The notes under the pieces: model-generated
Told to the model about the DNA's origin: nothing
The model's database searches: none
The model's input: only the letters and a program-made list of their open reading frames with translations
Program-made: the position numbers and the translations under genes
Source: Erpobdella octoculata
Lineage: Eukaryota; Annelida; Clitellata; Hirudinida; Erpobdellidae
NCBI GenBank assembly: GCA_963978895.1
Contig: OZ022238.1
Location: forward strand, 50,809,543 to 50,873,542
Length of the DNA: 64,000 nt
Direction of reading: 5' to 3'
In this document: one piece after another, positions 23,178-34,944 of the stretch
Layout: each line of letters opens with the position of its first letter
How positions within the stretch are numbered: position 1 is the first letter of the stretch

Positions 23178-23616
23178 TTTTCGCTGCTAACAATCAACAA
23201 CTCCGTCGAAAACTATCACAAATTAAATTACTACTAGATACAACTATCACCATTAGTCAACTTGCCTAGATAAAACATATAGATAATTAAGTAAAAATAA
23301 TAATTTAAATATTTTTTTAATAATTAAAAATAATAATAAAAATAAATTACTATTATTTTAGAAAATAGAAAACTTAATTACGGAAATTTTTTGTCATATT
23401 CTTTAATTAAACTTTTCTAACGTAAATAGATATTTTATAATACGTTGATATTTCTATAATGTCAAATCTTTGATAAAATATAGTATTTTTAATGAGTTCT
23501 TATTCAAATAATCACTATCTAATGCAAGCGCCACCAAGCGACATTTTTACAGTCGCTTGAACGATTAAAAAGCACCTTTAAGTCATATCAGTTCGTAAGT
23601 TAAATACAGAGACAGG

Positions 23617-23756
23617 ACTCGGACGCGCTAACACCGACTCGGACGCGTTAACACCGACTCGGACGCGTTAACACCGACTCGGACGCGTTAACACCGACTC
23701 GGACGCGTTAACACCGACTCGGACGCGTTAACACCGACTGGGCCGCGTTAACACCG
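23617..23756. repeat. 20-bp minisatellite, 7 units (right arm)
   Basis: Seven units of ACTCGGACGCGTTAACACCG with two variant units (the first with GCTAAC, the last with GGGCCGCG). Inverted relative of the array at 22461. Confidence 0.95.
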
Positions 23757-24165
23757 AATTTTTGGCGATGACACCGACACTTCGGTGTCATCGCAAAATT
23801 CGGTGTTACTGACATTCCCCACATAGGCCTTGAGATATGATTTTCTCATAAAATCAAGAGAGTTGTGGTAGGCGGTTAGCAACTAAATGTTAATTAATTA
23901 CATTGTCCCCGGAAATACGCATATGACGAAAAATTAGTTAATAAAATAAATTGAAATTCAATATAGAGTAGAATTATATTTTAAATGAAATAATATAACA
24001 ATAATCCAAAAACGTTTGGTTGTAAGAGTGCATTTAAGTAATGCTCAATCAAAATTAGTAGAAACAAAATCTAAGTTAAATAAATGTAAAAAAAATGAAT
24101 TTCAGTATTAGAAAAAGTAACAAACTATAACCAAGAAGTCTTGAAAGCACGCTGGCTATTCGAAC

Positions 24166-26571
24166 TCAAAATTGATCTAACGTTTCTCGTAGTTGAACGG
24201 CGTGCATTTCCAATCCGTACCCAACCTCTGATCCTCCGCCCGAAATTAGAGTAGTAGCAGTTTTTATGAGCACGGGAATGGTAAAAAAGTTGTAATGAAC
24301 TCCGTGAAGCAGAGTGAATTGTTTCAAATTATTAACAGCTACTGAAGCTTTTTCTGCACTCTCCCTCGAGTCATGATTATCATTCAATTCTCTTTCATTT
24401 GAAATAAGCAGCAATAAAGTTTTCAGAGAGTTATTAAGCGATAAGTCAATATCAATAATATTGGAAAGAGCCTTCAATAAAGTTTGTGTAATAAAGCGAC
24501 CATCAATTTGTTTTAAGGTGTTTTCGCCAAATTCTGCTATGGCTCCAATGGTCGATCCAGCTGCTATTAACCCTGGCACTACACTAGTATTAAAAGCCCC
24601 TACTATGATCAGACATTTACAGACAATACTAGTTGCCGACACGGCATTCATGGCAATGTTTTTAATTCGACGTGTCAAATGTTCTCTGGACGCACAAGTG
24701 AATAACCGCTCAACTAATTCTGATCTGACAATCTTGAACAGAAACAATCCTCGCTGGAACGAATTTTCCAAAATGTTCTCATTTAGTACGGTATTGCCAT
24801 CATTCAAAACAGCGGAGATTTTCCTACATATTTCCAATTCATCTTCCAAAACAGACGCAAGTGCGTCAGGTCTTATTAATATTCTTTTACTCGAAACACC
24901 TCCTCTCAAAGAAAAGGTTAGACCTGTTCGATTGCAGCCGGTAAATTTTAAAAATTCGCATAGAGCTTTAGTCGTCGTTAGTGCTACGAATCTTCTCAAG
25001 TTATTTGAAATAGTTCTTAACTCCCAATCAATTTCAATGCCATCTGGATCAAGAAAATCAGTGTCAACTACTTCCGCTAAAAATTTACAAAGGTTGACGT
25101 AATGTTTTTGTGCCTCCTTCCAAGTTTTCTTCATTTGTTTTAGAACGTCGCGCATTCCTGTTAAAATGCCTCTAATGCTAAAGTCTCTTTGGGCTAAGAA
25201 TTGCTCAGCAGTCGAGAGATTGGTTCCTTCAATCCTTACAGTCTCGTACCAATCATCATTTAGTTCGTATTGTCGAAAAAGCATCGACGGATCAACGTTC
25301 TCAAAATTGGGTTCTATTTGATAAAATTGTGTTGATATTTGTATAAGCAAAACAACAAATTCATCCAACAGACTTGTAAAATTATTTTCAAGATAGTGGT
25401 TGAAGTATTCAGCGAGACGCCTTATATAATCTGTTTTTTCTGTCAAACGGCTGTGAAGAAAAAATACATTACTTAGGTAGTACTGCCATTTTGTCTAAAT
25501 ATTCTAATCAGTTCATATTTTTGTACAATACAGATAATAACTTACCAGGTTTTTGTTACTATTGTGCGAATTTCTCGGTTTGAAAAATAGAAGTCTACTT
25601 TGACATCTTCTGGATTTCTATCATGAAAAATCACAAATTTCAACAAGGTGCCATGATCGCGTGGCTTCAAGCTTGTACGTGAATTGTTTTCAATATGAAG
25701 TTCGTAACAAAAATCTCTATAAACGAAATGCAATTTCCAAACGTGACGCTCTCCAAAGTTGGCAAAATTCAATCTACCAATCGAATTGACTCTACCCTAC
25801 AGTCAACAAAAACATGAATTTTATTCAGTTAGTTTTTTTTTGCAGTTATTATTTGAGTTTTTAAACTGAAAATAAACTTACGTTTTCTTCAATTTTCCAG
25901 TTGTCAAAGGATATTTTTCTAGAGAGTTCTTTGGTCATTTTTTCATGAGTTGCTGCTTTGCAACAAAGTTGTATAAGCTGAGGAGAGATGCTAAGACTGA
26001 AGTATGTTACGTCACCATCCAGCATATTTAAAATTGATATTTCTATTCCTTTATCAATAAGAGCTTCACATTTCATATCAAATGTTTTTACTTTGTTATT
26101 TATCTTAAAAAATGCAAGTATTAAACATTAACGTTAGAGTTACGCATTACTTAACAATCAAAATTCTCTAAAATAGTTCACCTCGAATTTAGCAGTTATT
26201 TTAGAGTTATCTAAATCATCTAACTGGATAGATATTTTCAAATTGTTTTCTTCACTTTTGGAACTCACTGTCATCTCGCAGTCTGGTTTAGCTAGCTTAT
26301 ACGATTGCCCTTCGAAAGTAAAAAACAGCTGCCAATATCCAACATTTTTTCCAAAATATATTGATTTGGCCTTAACATTTCTTTGTGCATTTGCTTTAAT
26401 CCGGCGAATTTCAATGTTCCTCGTCCAAAAAATATTTTTTAATCTTTCAACGTCTACGTTTGCGAAATATGTAAATTTGCTTCTACTTTCAGCGTAAATA
26501 ATAGACACATTTTCTATAGGATTTCTAAGAGAATTTACTACCGTAGCGTTGTCGAGATTTTGCAGAAGCAT
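24166..26571 (-). CDS. Gene 4: divergent beta-type plus ApoL-like protein
   Basis: Exons on the minus strand: E1 26571-26182, E2 26103-25882, E3 25796-25546, E4 25450-24166, about 715 residues. E1 keeps IIYAES, VDVERLKNIFWTR and VGYWQLFFTF. E3 keeps HVWKLHFVY, CYEL, DHGTLLK and FSNREI. E4 keeps VDTDFLD and the SELVERLFTCAS helix. Its hydrophobic segment (CKCLIIVGAFNTSVVPGLIA) lacks the PTAGAS and GGATG signatures of the others, and the C-terminal part is GGGSEVGYGLEMHAVQL. It is the most diverged member but fully open, with splice sites and intron phases as in gene 1. It may have a changed membrane activity or partner; that is inference. Its E1 and 5' flank have a decayed duplicate at 29490-29870. 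Confidence 0.78.
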
Positions 26572-27061
26572 ATTTACTCAAATATAAATTTGAATTGTGT
26601 TTTAGTTGCAAGTTTAATTAAGGTTGTCCGACATCTGTTTTTATTTGTTTAAGATAAATGCTAAATAAATAACCTCAAATGCTTTATAAATGCGTAAATC
26701 CTAAGAGCTTTGTACAGAAATGTCTTCATGAAAGCCTCAAGTTTTGTATAAGCTGGTAGCTAAATTACAGCTGTATTGTATTCGAGAAATATCATCTAAA
26801 ATGCAACGTCATATTATTGTACATACAACAAAAAAGATAATGTCAGTATATACAAGCTTCTGAAGGCTTGCCAATGAAGCTGCATACCTATACATGGTTT
26901 TACCCAAATTATTCATAGATAAATAACAATCTAAACGTGAATTGCAATTGTTAATATCTACTTGTGTATTTTTAGCTTTAGTTAAATAATTGTGTACTCT
27001 TTAAAAAAATGTTTTAAAAACAGAAAGTTGGAATCTAATAAACAATTTTTGACTCATTGAA

Positions 27062-27185
<124 letters not shown>

Positions 27186-27224
27186 AGAAATATTTATGAA
27201 ACCTATACCACATAAAACGAGATT

Positions 27225-28130
27225 AATTAGAATCCGAGCAACGGTAGTTGATCTGGTGAATCACATTCAAATAAGCATAAAAACGCAAGTAGAAACATTT
27301 TGTTGTCTGTGACATTAATACATCTACTGTTTGCAAAAAAAATTTTTTAGTGTAGATATTTAAACAGTATATCGGAAGTATAGCCAAGGCAGATACTTGT
27401 TGTATCTGATATACCCATTTCTGTATCTGATACCTATTTCTCTAAAAACATTTTCTGTGTCTAGTACCCATTTCTGTATATGATACCCGCCTAATTGCGA
27501 GCCAGTCCCAAGTTTAGATAAATGAGGAAGGACAGTTAAAAGGATCAAAATTTGATCCACAAAAAGGAGTACTTATGTGCTTCCTACATATAGCCTTTTC
27601 AGTCTTAAAACACCTGGTAAAAGAACTATAAGATATTATAGAAAAAACCTATTTCTGCATATGATAGCCATTTTTGTATTTGATACCCATATCTGTGTCT
27701 GATTCCCATTTTTGTATTTGATACCCATTTTTGTATCTGATACCTATTTCTGTATCTAATACCCATTTCTGTATCTGTTATGCATTTCTGTATCTGATAT
27801 CTAATGAAAATAACAGAAAATTTTTTAATTTTGTTTTTGAAGAATTACTTTATAGTTGTTTATTTAACGAAAAAATATTTAGCTTCATAACCGCATGCAC
27901 GTTTTGACAAAACCAAGTTATTGAAAAACAGATTTACAAGTTTACTAAAGATAATTTTGGAATACAACGTACATTCCGTGGTTTGTTTGTCTGTATAGAG
28001 CTCAATGGTTCTTTTAATGTGCACCAGCGTGCAGACTAGGTGAAGAATTGAAAAAGGTCATAAGAAAGGAAATGGCAGTAAATTTTATTTGTTTGTTAAC
28101 ATCCTTGTTTTTTATCAGCATTTATAGAAC
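27225..28130 (+). repeat. Large repeat R1, copy 2
   Basis: Same landmark order as copy 1: AACGGTAGTTGATCTGG, CATAAAAACGC, GTGACATTAATACATC, TATCTGATACCC-type units (27400-27490 and 27655-27800), ACCGCATGCACG, TTCCGTGGTTTGTTTGTC and GGTGAAGAATTGAAA. The minisatellite is interrupted at about 27485-27660 by an inverted copy of the 190-bp repeat seen at 7629-8005. From 28131 to 29489 I see no gene. Confidence 0.55.
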
Positions 28131-29489
28131 AAATTACAGTAAAATGTGTACTTTTTTGTCTTAAGACTGACAAAACGTCACCTGTTCACTTATAAGGAAT
28201 TAATATGCCTGTCCTTATAAAAAATTAATATGCAAGTCCCTTTTTAACCTATTTAGGTCAGACGATTTGCTCATGAAAGCAACTTTCAAGCGATCTGGGT
28301 TTTTTTCATTTTGGCTTTGCAAATGAACTGTTTTAGGAAGTACTACAAACTCTTACTGTGGTAAGCAAAGATGGAAATTAAAATTTAAAATTATTTAGGT
28401 CACTTGTGATGCCCCACTTTGAATATTTTTAGCGAATGTGGAAAATGTTTCTTCAGCAAGATGTTAGAAAAAGTACATGTACTTACACAAAATTATTTAA
28501 GCAATGTTTGTTTTAGTTACGATGACCGTCTATTATGGTATTAGTTGACAATTTGAAAGACGGAGAACAAGAAAGTATTTGATACTTACATACAGCATAC
28601 TAAAAAAAATTGTTGACTTTTATTCAGAAAAGTTCTTTGGTAAAGTTTCATTTAGCACTCTCGGTCATCGCAAAAAGCTTTTTAAGTAAAGACGTGGTTA
28701 TGAAATAGACGTTATTCAGGGCTAGAGTGATCAATGAATGAAGTCGACTTGAAGAAGAATATGAAATCTCTAAGCCCATGAATGATTTTAAATACAATTA
28801 TTATTAATCACTTTTCAGTTATAAATATTAGTGAATAATATAGGGTCATTAGATGTAATGAATGTTTTATAACATTTTTATTTAAAACTTGATTATTATT
28901 ATCCAAACTGAGTTGAATGATAACGTTTAGTAACTTTGATCAAAACAGTTTTACAAAAGTTTAACACAGCTAGACTATCGAAAAGCACAATGAAATGAGG
29001 CAAACATTTTTAAGCTAAAGAATCAACACACAATTAATTTGTTTTTGCAATCTATACATCCTGCGGTAACAGAAAACATCGGCATTTACTGAAAAATAAT
29101 GGCATCTTTATGCTGAAAACTACGCATTGAGGCCATGTTATAAAGTGGGTATTTTAGGTTTTGCAAAGCTAATGGTAGTTTTTAGTTTTTATCATTTTTT
29201 CTTGGCAATTTGCTCAGATTGAAATTTTTAATTATTGTTTACCGGGGAAATAAAATGATCAACTTCAACTGGAAACCGAAATATATTAAACTTTTAAAAG
29301 TGTAACACAGTTAATAAGTTATTGGGGTCGAACATTGGTTAATATATTAGTTTTTGTGTCCAATATTTTATTTTTTGGAGTTATTCTAAGTGTCGAAAAC
29401 TTATTCCTGATAAATTTGAATTAATTTCTTTTAATAATTTTTTGAACATTTCCTAATTTCTTTCATTGACACCCACATTTTCCTTGTCT

Positions 29490-29588
29490 ATAACTTCTTT
29501 TACTTTCAGCGTAAATAATCGACACATTTTATATAGAATTACTCAGACAGTTTATAACCGAAGCGTTGTTAAGACAGTGCAGAAGCAT
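29490..29588 (-). pseudogene. Relic of exon E1 related to gene 4
   Basis: On the minus strand, an ATG-started frame reads MLLHCLNNASVINCLSN, then a TAA stop, then NVSIIYAES before similarity ends. It aligns with the first 30 residues of gene 4 E1. The 5' flank (29589-29870) also matches the gene 4 5' flank (26572-26860), including CGTAAATCCTA, GAATGTCTTCGTG-like and GTTGTATTGTAT blocks. It is a truncated duplicate without downstream exons nearby. Confidence 0.75.
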
Positions 29589-30169
29589 ATTTAATCAAAT
29601 ATGAATTTAAAATGATTTTTAATAGGAAATTTACTTATATTTGCCAACTTTTGTTTCTATTTGTTCAAGATAAAAATTTGTTATGTTTCATAATAGAGGT
29701 ACACGCGTAAATCCTAATAGATTTGACTTGAATGTCTTCGTGCAAGCCTCTAGTTTTCATTAGGCTTGTCGCTAAATGCTAGTTGTATTGTATTTTCATT
29801 GTATTGTATTTAGAAATATCACCCAAAATAAAACGTTTTATTAAAGCATATACAAGTAGAATAATTTTATTATTCTAATCTTGGAAGGCTCGGCAAGGGA
29901 GCTGCATCAAAAATCTGACTCTACGATATCAAACGTTCAAAATACATGGTTTTACCCAAATATTTTTTAAATTAAACAGAATGTTAAACGTACATTTTAA
30001 TTGTTAAGCTGCTTCTATTAATAGAAACAATCTTTTGTTTCTTAACATCTATTTAGGTATTTTTTGCGTTCAATTAAAGTAATTTTTGCTTTTTTAAAAG
30101 AAAAGTATATTCTAATAATAACGTTTTATTGTCGTTGAATAACTTTACTATAAATCTAAAGTACATTGT

Positions 30170-30740
30170 TTGAATACCAATCCGGATTAAACGGGACTGT
30201 TTAGAACGTCGGGGGTTGGTCTAGTGAAGCACCTTTAAAAAAATTTATATTGTCTGTGATATTAATACTTTTTATGTTTTCAAAAAGGTTCTTAGTGTAT
30301 GTATTTAAACAATGAAATAGATCGGAGGACATTAGCGATGCAGTACCTTCTGTATTTGATGTACCCATTTTTGTATATTATATCCTTTTATGTACACTAC
30401 ACCCATTTCTGTTTACAAACCCAATTCTGTATAATATAACCATTTGATGCTAGAACATTTGTAGGCAAATCGCAATTCTTCAATTTAATAACAATAAAGC
30501 TGTCGAATTTCATTAAAAGGGCGTTGTAAACATTTTAAAAATAAATTGTTTAAATTGATGAAATTGAAAATCACAATAAAAGTAAAAAGTTATTTAATTT
30601 TTTTCATGAAGAATTATACTCTTAGTTTTTATTTGACAAATCATGTTTTGGCTCTTCTAGAACCCCATACAAGTTTTAGTAAAATTAAATTATTGAAGTT
30701 CAGATTTACAGTTAATTAAAATAGCAAATGATTTTACGTT
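30170..30740 (+). repeat. Large repeat R1, copy 3, left part
   Basis: Shares CCAATCCGGATTAAACGGGA, GTCTGTGATATTAATAC and a short, decayed run of CCCATTT(T/C)TGTAT units (30365-30440). The right part of this copy (TTCCGTGGTTTGTTTGTTCG, CGGCCTAGTGAAGAATC) resumes at 31480-31600 on the far side of the 34-bp satellite, which has expanded inside it. Confidence 0.5.
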
Positions 30741-30745
30741 AAGCT

Positions 30746-31355
30746 GTTCAATTATGGTGTAAAATAAATAAATTAAATTTTTCAATTATGGTGTTAAATA
30801 AATAAATTAAGCTGTTCAATTATGGTGTAAAATAAATAAATTAAATTGTTCAATTATGATGTAAAATAAATAAATTAAGCTGTTCAATTATGGTGTAAAA
30901 TAAATAAATTAAATTGTTCAATTATGATGTAAAAAAAATAAATTAAATTGTTCAATTATGATGTAAAATAAATAAATTAAGCTGTTCAATTATGGTGTAA
31001 AATAAATAAATTAAATTGTTCAATTATGATGTAAAATAAATAAATTAAGCTGTTCAATTATGGTGTAAAACAAATAAATTAAATTGTTCAATTATGATGT
31101 AAAATAAATAAATTAAATTGTTCAATTATGATGTAAAATAAATAAATTAAGCTGTTCAATTATGGTGTAAAATAAATAAATTAAGCTGTTCAATTATGAT
31201 GTAAAATAAATAAATTAAGCTCTTCAATTATGATGTAAAATAAATAAATTAAGCTCTTCAATTATGATGTAAAATAAATAAAATTAAGCTTTTCAATTAT
31301 GATGTAAAATAAATAAATTAAGCTGTTCAATTATGATTTAAAATAAATAAAAAAT
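30746..31355. repeat. 34-bp satellite array, about 18 units
   Basis: Units of the form TTCAATTATGGTGTAAAATA plus AATAAATTAAGCTG. Two main variants alternate, one with AAGCTG/GGTG and one with AAATTG/GATG, giving a partial higher-order pattern; the last units have AAGCTC or AAGCTT. No coding content. Confidence 0.9.
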
Positions 31356-31869
31356 GATGACGCAATGAGCGAGCGAAAGTGCAAATTACTTCGATAATGT
31401 CTGAAAAACTAGTACCAACAATGCGAGATTATAATAGAGCACAATACATTTAATACGCACAATACCTTTGAACGCAACCTGCATTCCGTGGTTTGTTTGT
31501 TCGTTTAGAACTCAATGGCTCTAAATAGGCAGACAATAGGAAGCCGGCCTAGTGAAGAATCAAAAGAGTCACATAAAAGAAATAGTTGTAATTTTTATTT
31601 AAACATGAACATCCTAGTTTCTTTTTTTCTTTATTTATAGAACAAATTGCAGTAAAATTTGTACTTTTTGTTTTAAAAGCTTTGAACAAAATGCAGTGAG
31701 TCTACTTATGAAAGATTGAGACGCCTGAGCTGTTTGTTTCAAGCTATTTGGGTCAGACGGTTTGAACCATGCTGCCATGCCACAGCAAAAGGAAGCAAAT
31801 CCACTTTTGGCCAAAAATAAGATTAATTTTTTGATTAAAAGTAGAAAGCAAGACCTACATTATGGTATA

Positions 31870-32080
31870 TACGAATTGGTTTTACTCTGCATAGATTCCC
31901 GGTCCAGGCACGTAATTTCCTTGAGCAAGAAACTAACTCACATGTGCTCACGTCAACTCAGCGTTATCTAGGGTTAACTCATGGCTATGTATATAGCGTG
32001 TTCTTCGAAGTTTCCGATTCCAAAGGAACCTTCGTAAGCGCCTCTGACTTATCTGGCGCTATATAAATACATTCATTAGA
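31870..32080 (+). mobile_element. SINE or LINE 3'-end relic
   Basis: GATTCCCGGTCCAGGCACG, TCCTTGAGCAAGAAACT and the end TATCTGGCGCTATATAAATA are typical of tRNA-derived elements whose tails come from a LINE 3' end. No coding capacity. Confidence 0.5.
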
Positions 32081-32399
32081 TTTAAGTTTATTAGGAAATC
32101 ACGTTTCGGTGATTTGCTTCTTTTTGCCTTTGTGGAGCAGCTTGAAGGCAGCCTTCTAAAACAATTTTTGTCATCGTGGTTTTGCAGATGAACTGTTTTG
32201 TGGAGTATTACAGAGTCGTAAAAAAATTTACTGCCATCCTCTAATATAATAATTGACAAATTTCGTCCGTCCGTAACCACTGATATAAAAATTATTAGAG
32301 ATATTCACTTTGTAATTAATAAAAAAACATTTTATAGATTATTTTTATAGATATTGTTATTTTGTAGTTGATAATAAAACTAGTTCTTAGAGTTAATTA

Positions 32400-32690
32400 T
32401 TTTTGTTTTAACAAACTTTATTTAGGTTACAATCTCTGTTTGTGTGTGTGTGTGTGGCTTTCTCTGTACACAGATCTTGCAAATAAAATTTACCAGCTTT
32501 TTTGACTAACTAGAAAACTGAAACTTTTAGCATAGCTTTATATTGGATGATAATACGTGATTTAATTAAAAAAAAACCTAATTTGAACATCTTTCGTATT
32601 TCTAAATCGAGTGTATTTTATATTAAAATTTGTGTTAATAAACTCGTTTTTCCCTTTACGTCTAACATGCTTCGAAGCTAGTTTTATAAT
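32400..32690. repeat. Dispersed repeat, inverted relative of 8240-8500
   Basis: GGTTACAATCTCTGTTTGTG, a short (GT)n run, GGCTTTCTCTGTACAC and CTAGAAAACTGAAACTTTTAG are the reverse complement relatives of the 8240-8500 segment. Probably an end of a non-LTR element derivative. From 32691 to 33343 I see no gene. Confidence 0.55.
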
Positions 32691-33343
32691 TAATAAAAAA
32701 TTATGGTAAGCAAAGATAACAATTTGAATTTAAAACTATATTAGTCACTCGTGAGGCCACACCTACAATATTGTGTGGAAATGGTGAGTAATTATATTAA
32801 GCAGAATATCAATGTATTGAAAAAAAGTACAAGAAAGCAGCAAAATTAATTGAAGCGATGTACTGTATTTGTTAATGTCATGAATGTCATTGTACTAAGT
32901 AGACCTATTGCTCCCGTGTGTTTTTTGTGGTTTCTAGAGAGACATGTGTGTAACATTTTGTAAGTTATTATGCGTGTAAAGGTTTACCAAGCGTGGGTGA
33001 TTTTTGCTTATTCTATAACTATAATTATGCGGTTAGATGTTTAAAACAACACGGGCGCTTACGCCAACCAGAACTTAGTAATCAGGATTAATAACTAACT
33101 ACGCATTAATGTACACAACAATTTTCAATTTGTTAACTTCTGATTTTCAAAATTGTTTATCAAAACAAAAAATCTAATTATCATTTAGTTATTAAAGAAT
33201 TGAAAAAACTAATCAACAGAAAATCCAAATTCAGCAAACGCAGTATACTATCAATAAACTAATAAGTTAATTAAAATAAAATCAAATCAAAAAGAATTCC
33301 GCTTTATAATGTTATACAATAGAAAAAAAATAATGTATATTGA

Positions 33344-33531
33344 TGTAAAATCACTGGTTTGACGATCAACTTCCTATTGATAAACCTTACATTTATTAGG
33401 GACATTAATTATTTATTTTATGAAGAGATTTGAAGGTATAAATAAACGTAACAAAGCTTCATTTATTAATTTCCAATGAACTGCAAAACCATTCTATTGA
33501 GCCCGGTATACGATTTGGTGATATCGTAACA
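33344..33531 (+). repeat. 5' LTR
   Basis: TG...CA-bounded. Contains AAGGTATAAATAAACG (TATA-like) and TTTATTAATTTCCAATGAAC, so promoter and processing signals are likely here. Confidence 0.85.
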
Positions 33532-33557
33532 TTGGTGATCAGAAGTGGGATACAAGA

Positions 33558-34406
33558 ATGGTTTTGAAAGCATTGGATGAGCTCTTGATACTCGAGTTGA
33601 GGCGGAAACTTAGAAAACGAGAGCTCAGTGATAAAGGAAGAAAGTCTGAGCTCGTGGACCGCCTCCGGACGTCATTGGAGAACAATGGGTTTGATCCGGA
33701 AGAGTATGAGTTCGAAGTAGAAAATGAAATGTTGAAGGCTCTGAATAGAACGGCGGAAGAAATCAGAGCAATACACAGAGCAGCACAGGGCAAGACAGGA
33801 GAAGGAATAATTCTTGGCCACGAAAACAAAGTAGCAGCAGCCGGTACAACTGTTGAGAGTTTGGTCGCAGGGTTGGCTGAGGCAGTGGTGGACACGGTTC
33901 TGGACCAGCGGGTTGCTGGTGATGTGGGTTGCTGCGGCGAAACCCAATTTGAACTGGAATCCACCAGCTGTGTCTCAGAACATGTGACGGATGACGGCCG
34001 TACAGACTGCACAAGTCAAGTGGGTCATGATGATGAGCCTGTCAAAGACAGTCATGATAAGGAACCTTGCAAAAATGTTCAAGATGAACTATGCAAAGAT
34101 GGTGATGACGAGCCTGGTAAAGATGGTGACAATGATACAGTCGGTTTGGACGTCGAAAACAAAACTAAAAAAGATGAGAAGAATGTTGAAAACAAAATGC
34201 AAAACGATGAGGATGAAAGTGACGAATCTGACTCGGATGAAGCAACTGAGGATTTAGAAACGGACGAAACTCCAATGGAGAAATACGTCAAAGTTAACTT
34301 GACAAAAAAAGAAGACACTGATTTGAGAGACGATGGCGATAATTTGAAGAAAGATCCGCTGGACGATACGAAAGTTGACACCGACGAAAGAAGAAAACAA
34401 ACATGA
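33558..34406 (+). CDS. SAP-domain gag-like protein
   Basis: 282 codons, starting 26 bp after the 5' LTR end. Residues 5-42 fit a SAP motif: LDELLILELRRKLRKREL, then SDKGRKSELVDRLRTSLE, two amphipathic helices with the GRKSELVDRL turn. The middle is Ala/Val-rich. The last 130 residues are Asp/Glu/Lys-rich, with repeats of the type KNVQDELCKDGDDEPGKDGD. SAP modules bind AT-rich DNA in known proteins; as a gag N-terminus it could tether particles to chromatin, which is inference. Expression would come from the upstream LTR. Confidence 0.65.
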   Translation: MVLKALDELLILELRRKLRKRELSDKGRKSELVDRLRTSLENNGFDPEEYEFEVENEMLKALNRTAEEIRAIHRAAQGKTGEGIILGHENKVAAAGTTVESLVAGLAEAVVDTVLDQRVAGDVGCCGETQFELESTSCVSEHVTDDGRTDCTSQVGHDDEPVKDSHDKEPCKNVQDELCKDGDDEPGKDGDNDTVGLDVENKTKKDEKNVENKMQNDEDESDESDSDEATEDLETDETPMEKYVKVNLTKKEDTDLRDDGDNLKKDPLDDTKVDTDERRKQT

Positions 34407-34555
34407 CGGTGATGAACTTCTCCAAAACAACAATAGCAATGCAGCAAGCAAAAACTCTGAAAAGATGAGCCAAAAACAGAGAATGGTACCGAGATGAATC
34501 CACAGAGGATTCTAGATCAGATAGACTAAGAGTCATTGTAAAATGAAATAACAGT

Positions 34556-34930
34556 TTGAAGAAGGGATTTATTGGATTTATGGAACGTGTTTTCGAAAAA
34601 TCTTTCAAAGAGTTTCTTGAGAAAGATCTAAAAGATGTGAAGGGAGAAGAAAAAGCAGACAAATCCGATAAACCGTGCAAAGATGTTCAGGACGAGGCAT
34701 GCAAAAAAGGCTGTGATGAACCGTGCAGATATGTCGACGATGAACCAAAGAAAGACTCTGTTGATGAGCCAAAGAAGGACTGGAATAAACTGCATCAAAC
34801 GGTCAAGAGACTTGACCATGTTGTTTGCGAATTGCGGTCAAAGCCACGAGTAAAGATCAAGGTATTTTGGTGTTCGTGGCCGAGTCGCATTTCTCAAAGC
34901 GACTATGCTGTTCGGGACGAACAGAATTAA
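34556..34930 (+). CDS. Second part of gag-like protein, possibly frame-broken
   Basis: 124 codons with the same acidic repeat style as the first frame (CKDVQDEACKKGCDEPC versus CKNVQDELCKDGDDEP), suggesting that the two frames were once one, separated by mutations between 34406 and 34555. It ends just before the purine tract of the 3' LTR. No pol motif is visible. Confidence 0.4.
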   Translation: MKKGFIGFMERVFEKSFKEFLEKDLKDVKGEEKADKSDKPCKDVQDEACKKGCDEPCRYVDDEPKKDSVDEPKKDWNKLHQTVKRLDHVVCELRSKPRVKIKVFWCSWPSRISQSDYAVRDEQN

Positions 34931-34944
34931 GAAGGGGGTAATAA

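Larger units (their letters stand above)
22415..23812. mobile_element. Foldback-like element with inverted minisatellite arms, 1.4 kb
   Basis: The outer 31 bp at each end are inverted copies (28 of 31 matching; TAACACCGA, TTTTGCGAT, ACACCGA). Inside each end is a 20-bp tandem array, 5 units on the left and 7 on the right, whose units are related in inverted orientation (CGGTGTCAACGCCAACCAGT versus CGGTGTTAACGCGTCCGAGT). A perfect hairpin-forming segment GCGATGACACCGA...TCGGTGTCATCGC lies at 23765-23794. Long complex inverted arms with internal tandem repeats are the hallmark of foldback-type DNA elements. No clear target duplication was found. Confidence 0.65.

Noticed and set aside
22461..23756. 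CRISPR-like arrays
   Set aside because: Units are head-to-tail with no spacers, in a eukaryotic transposon.
33539..34012. Minus-strand frames opposite the SAP gag frame
   Set aside because: Serine-rich antisense shadows of an acidic coding frame, oriented against the LTRs.
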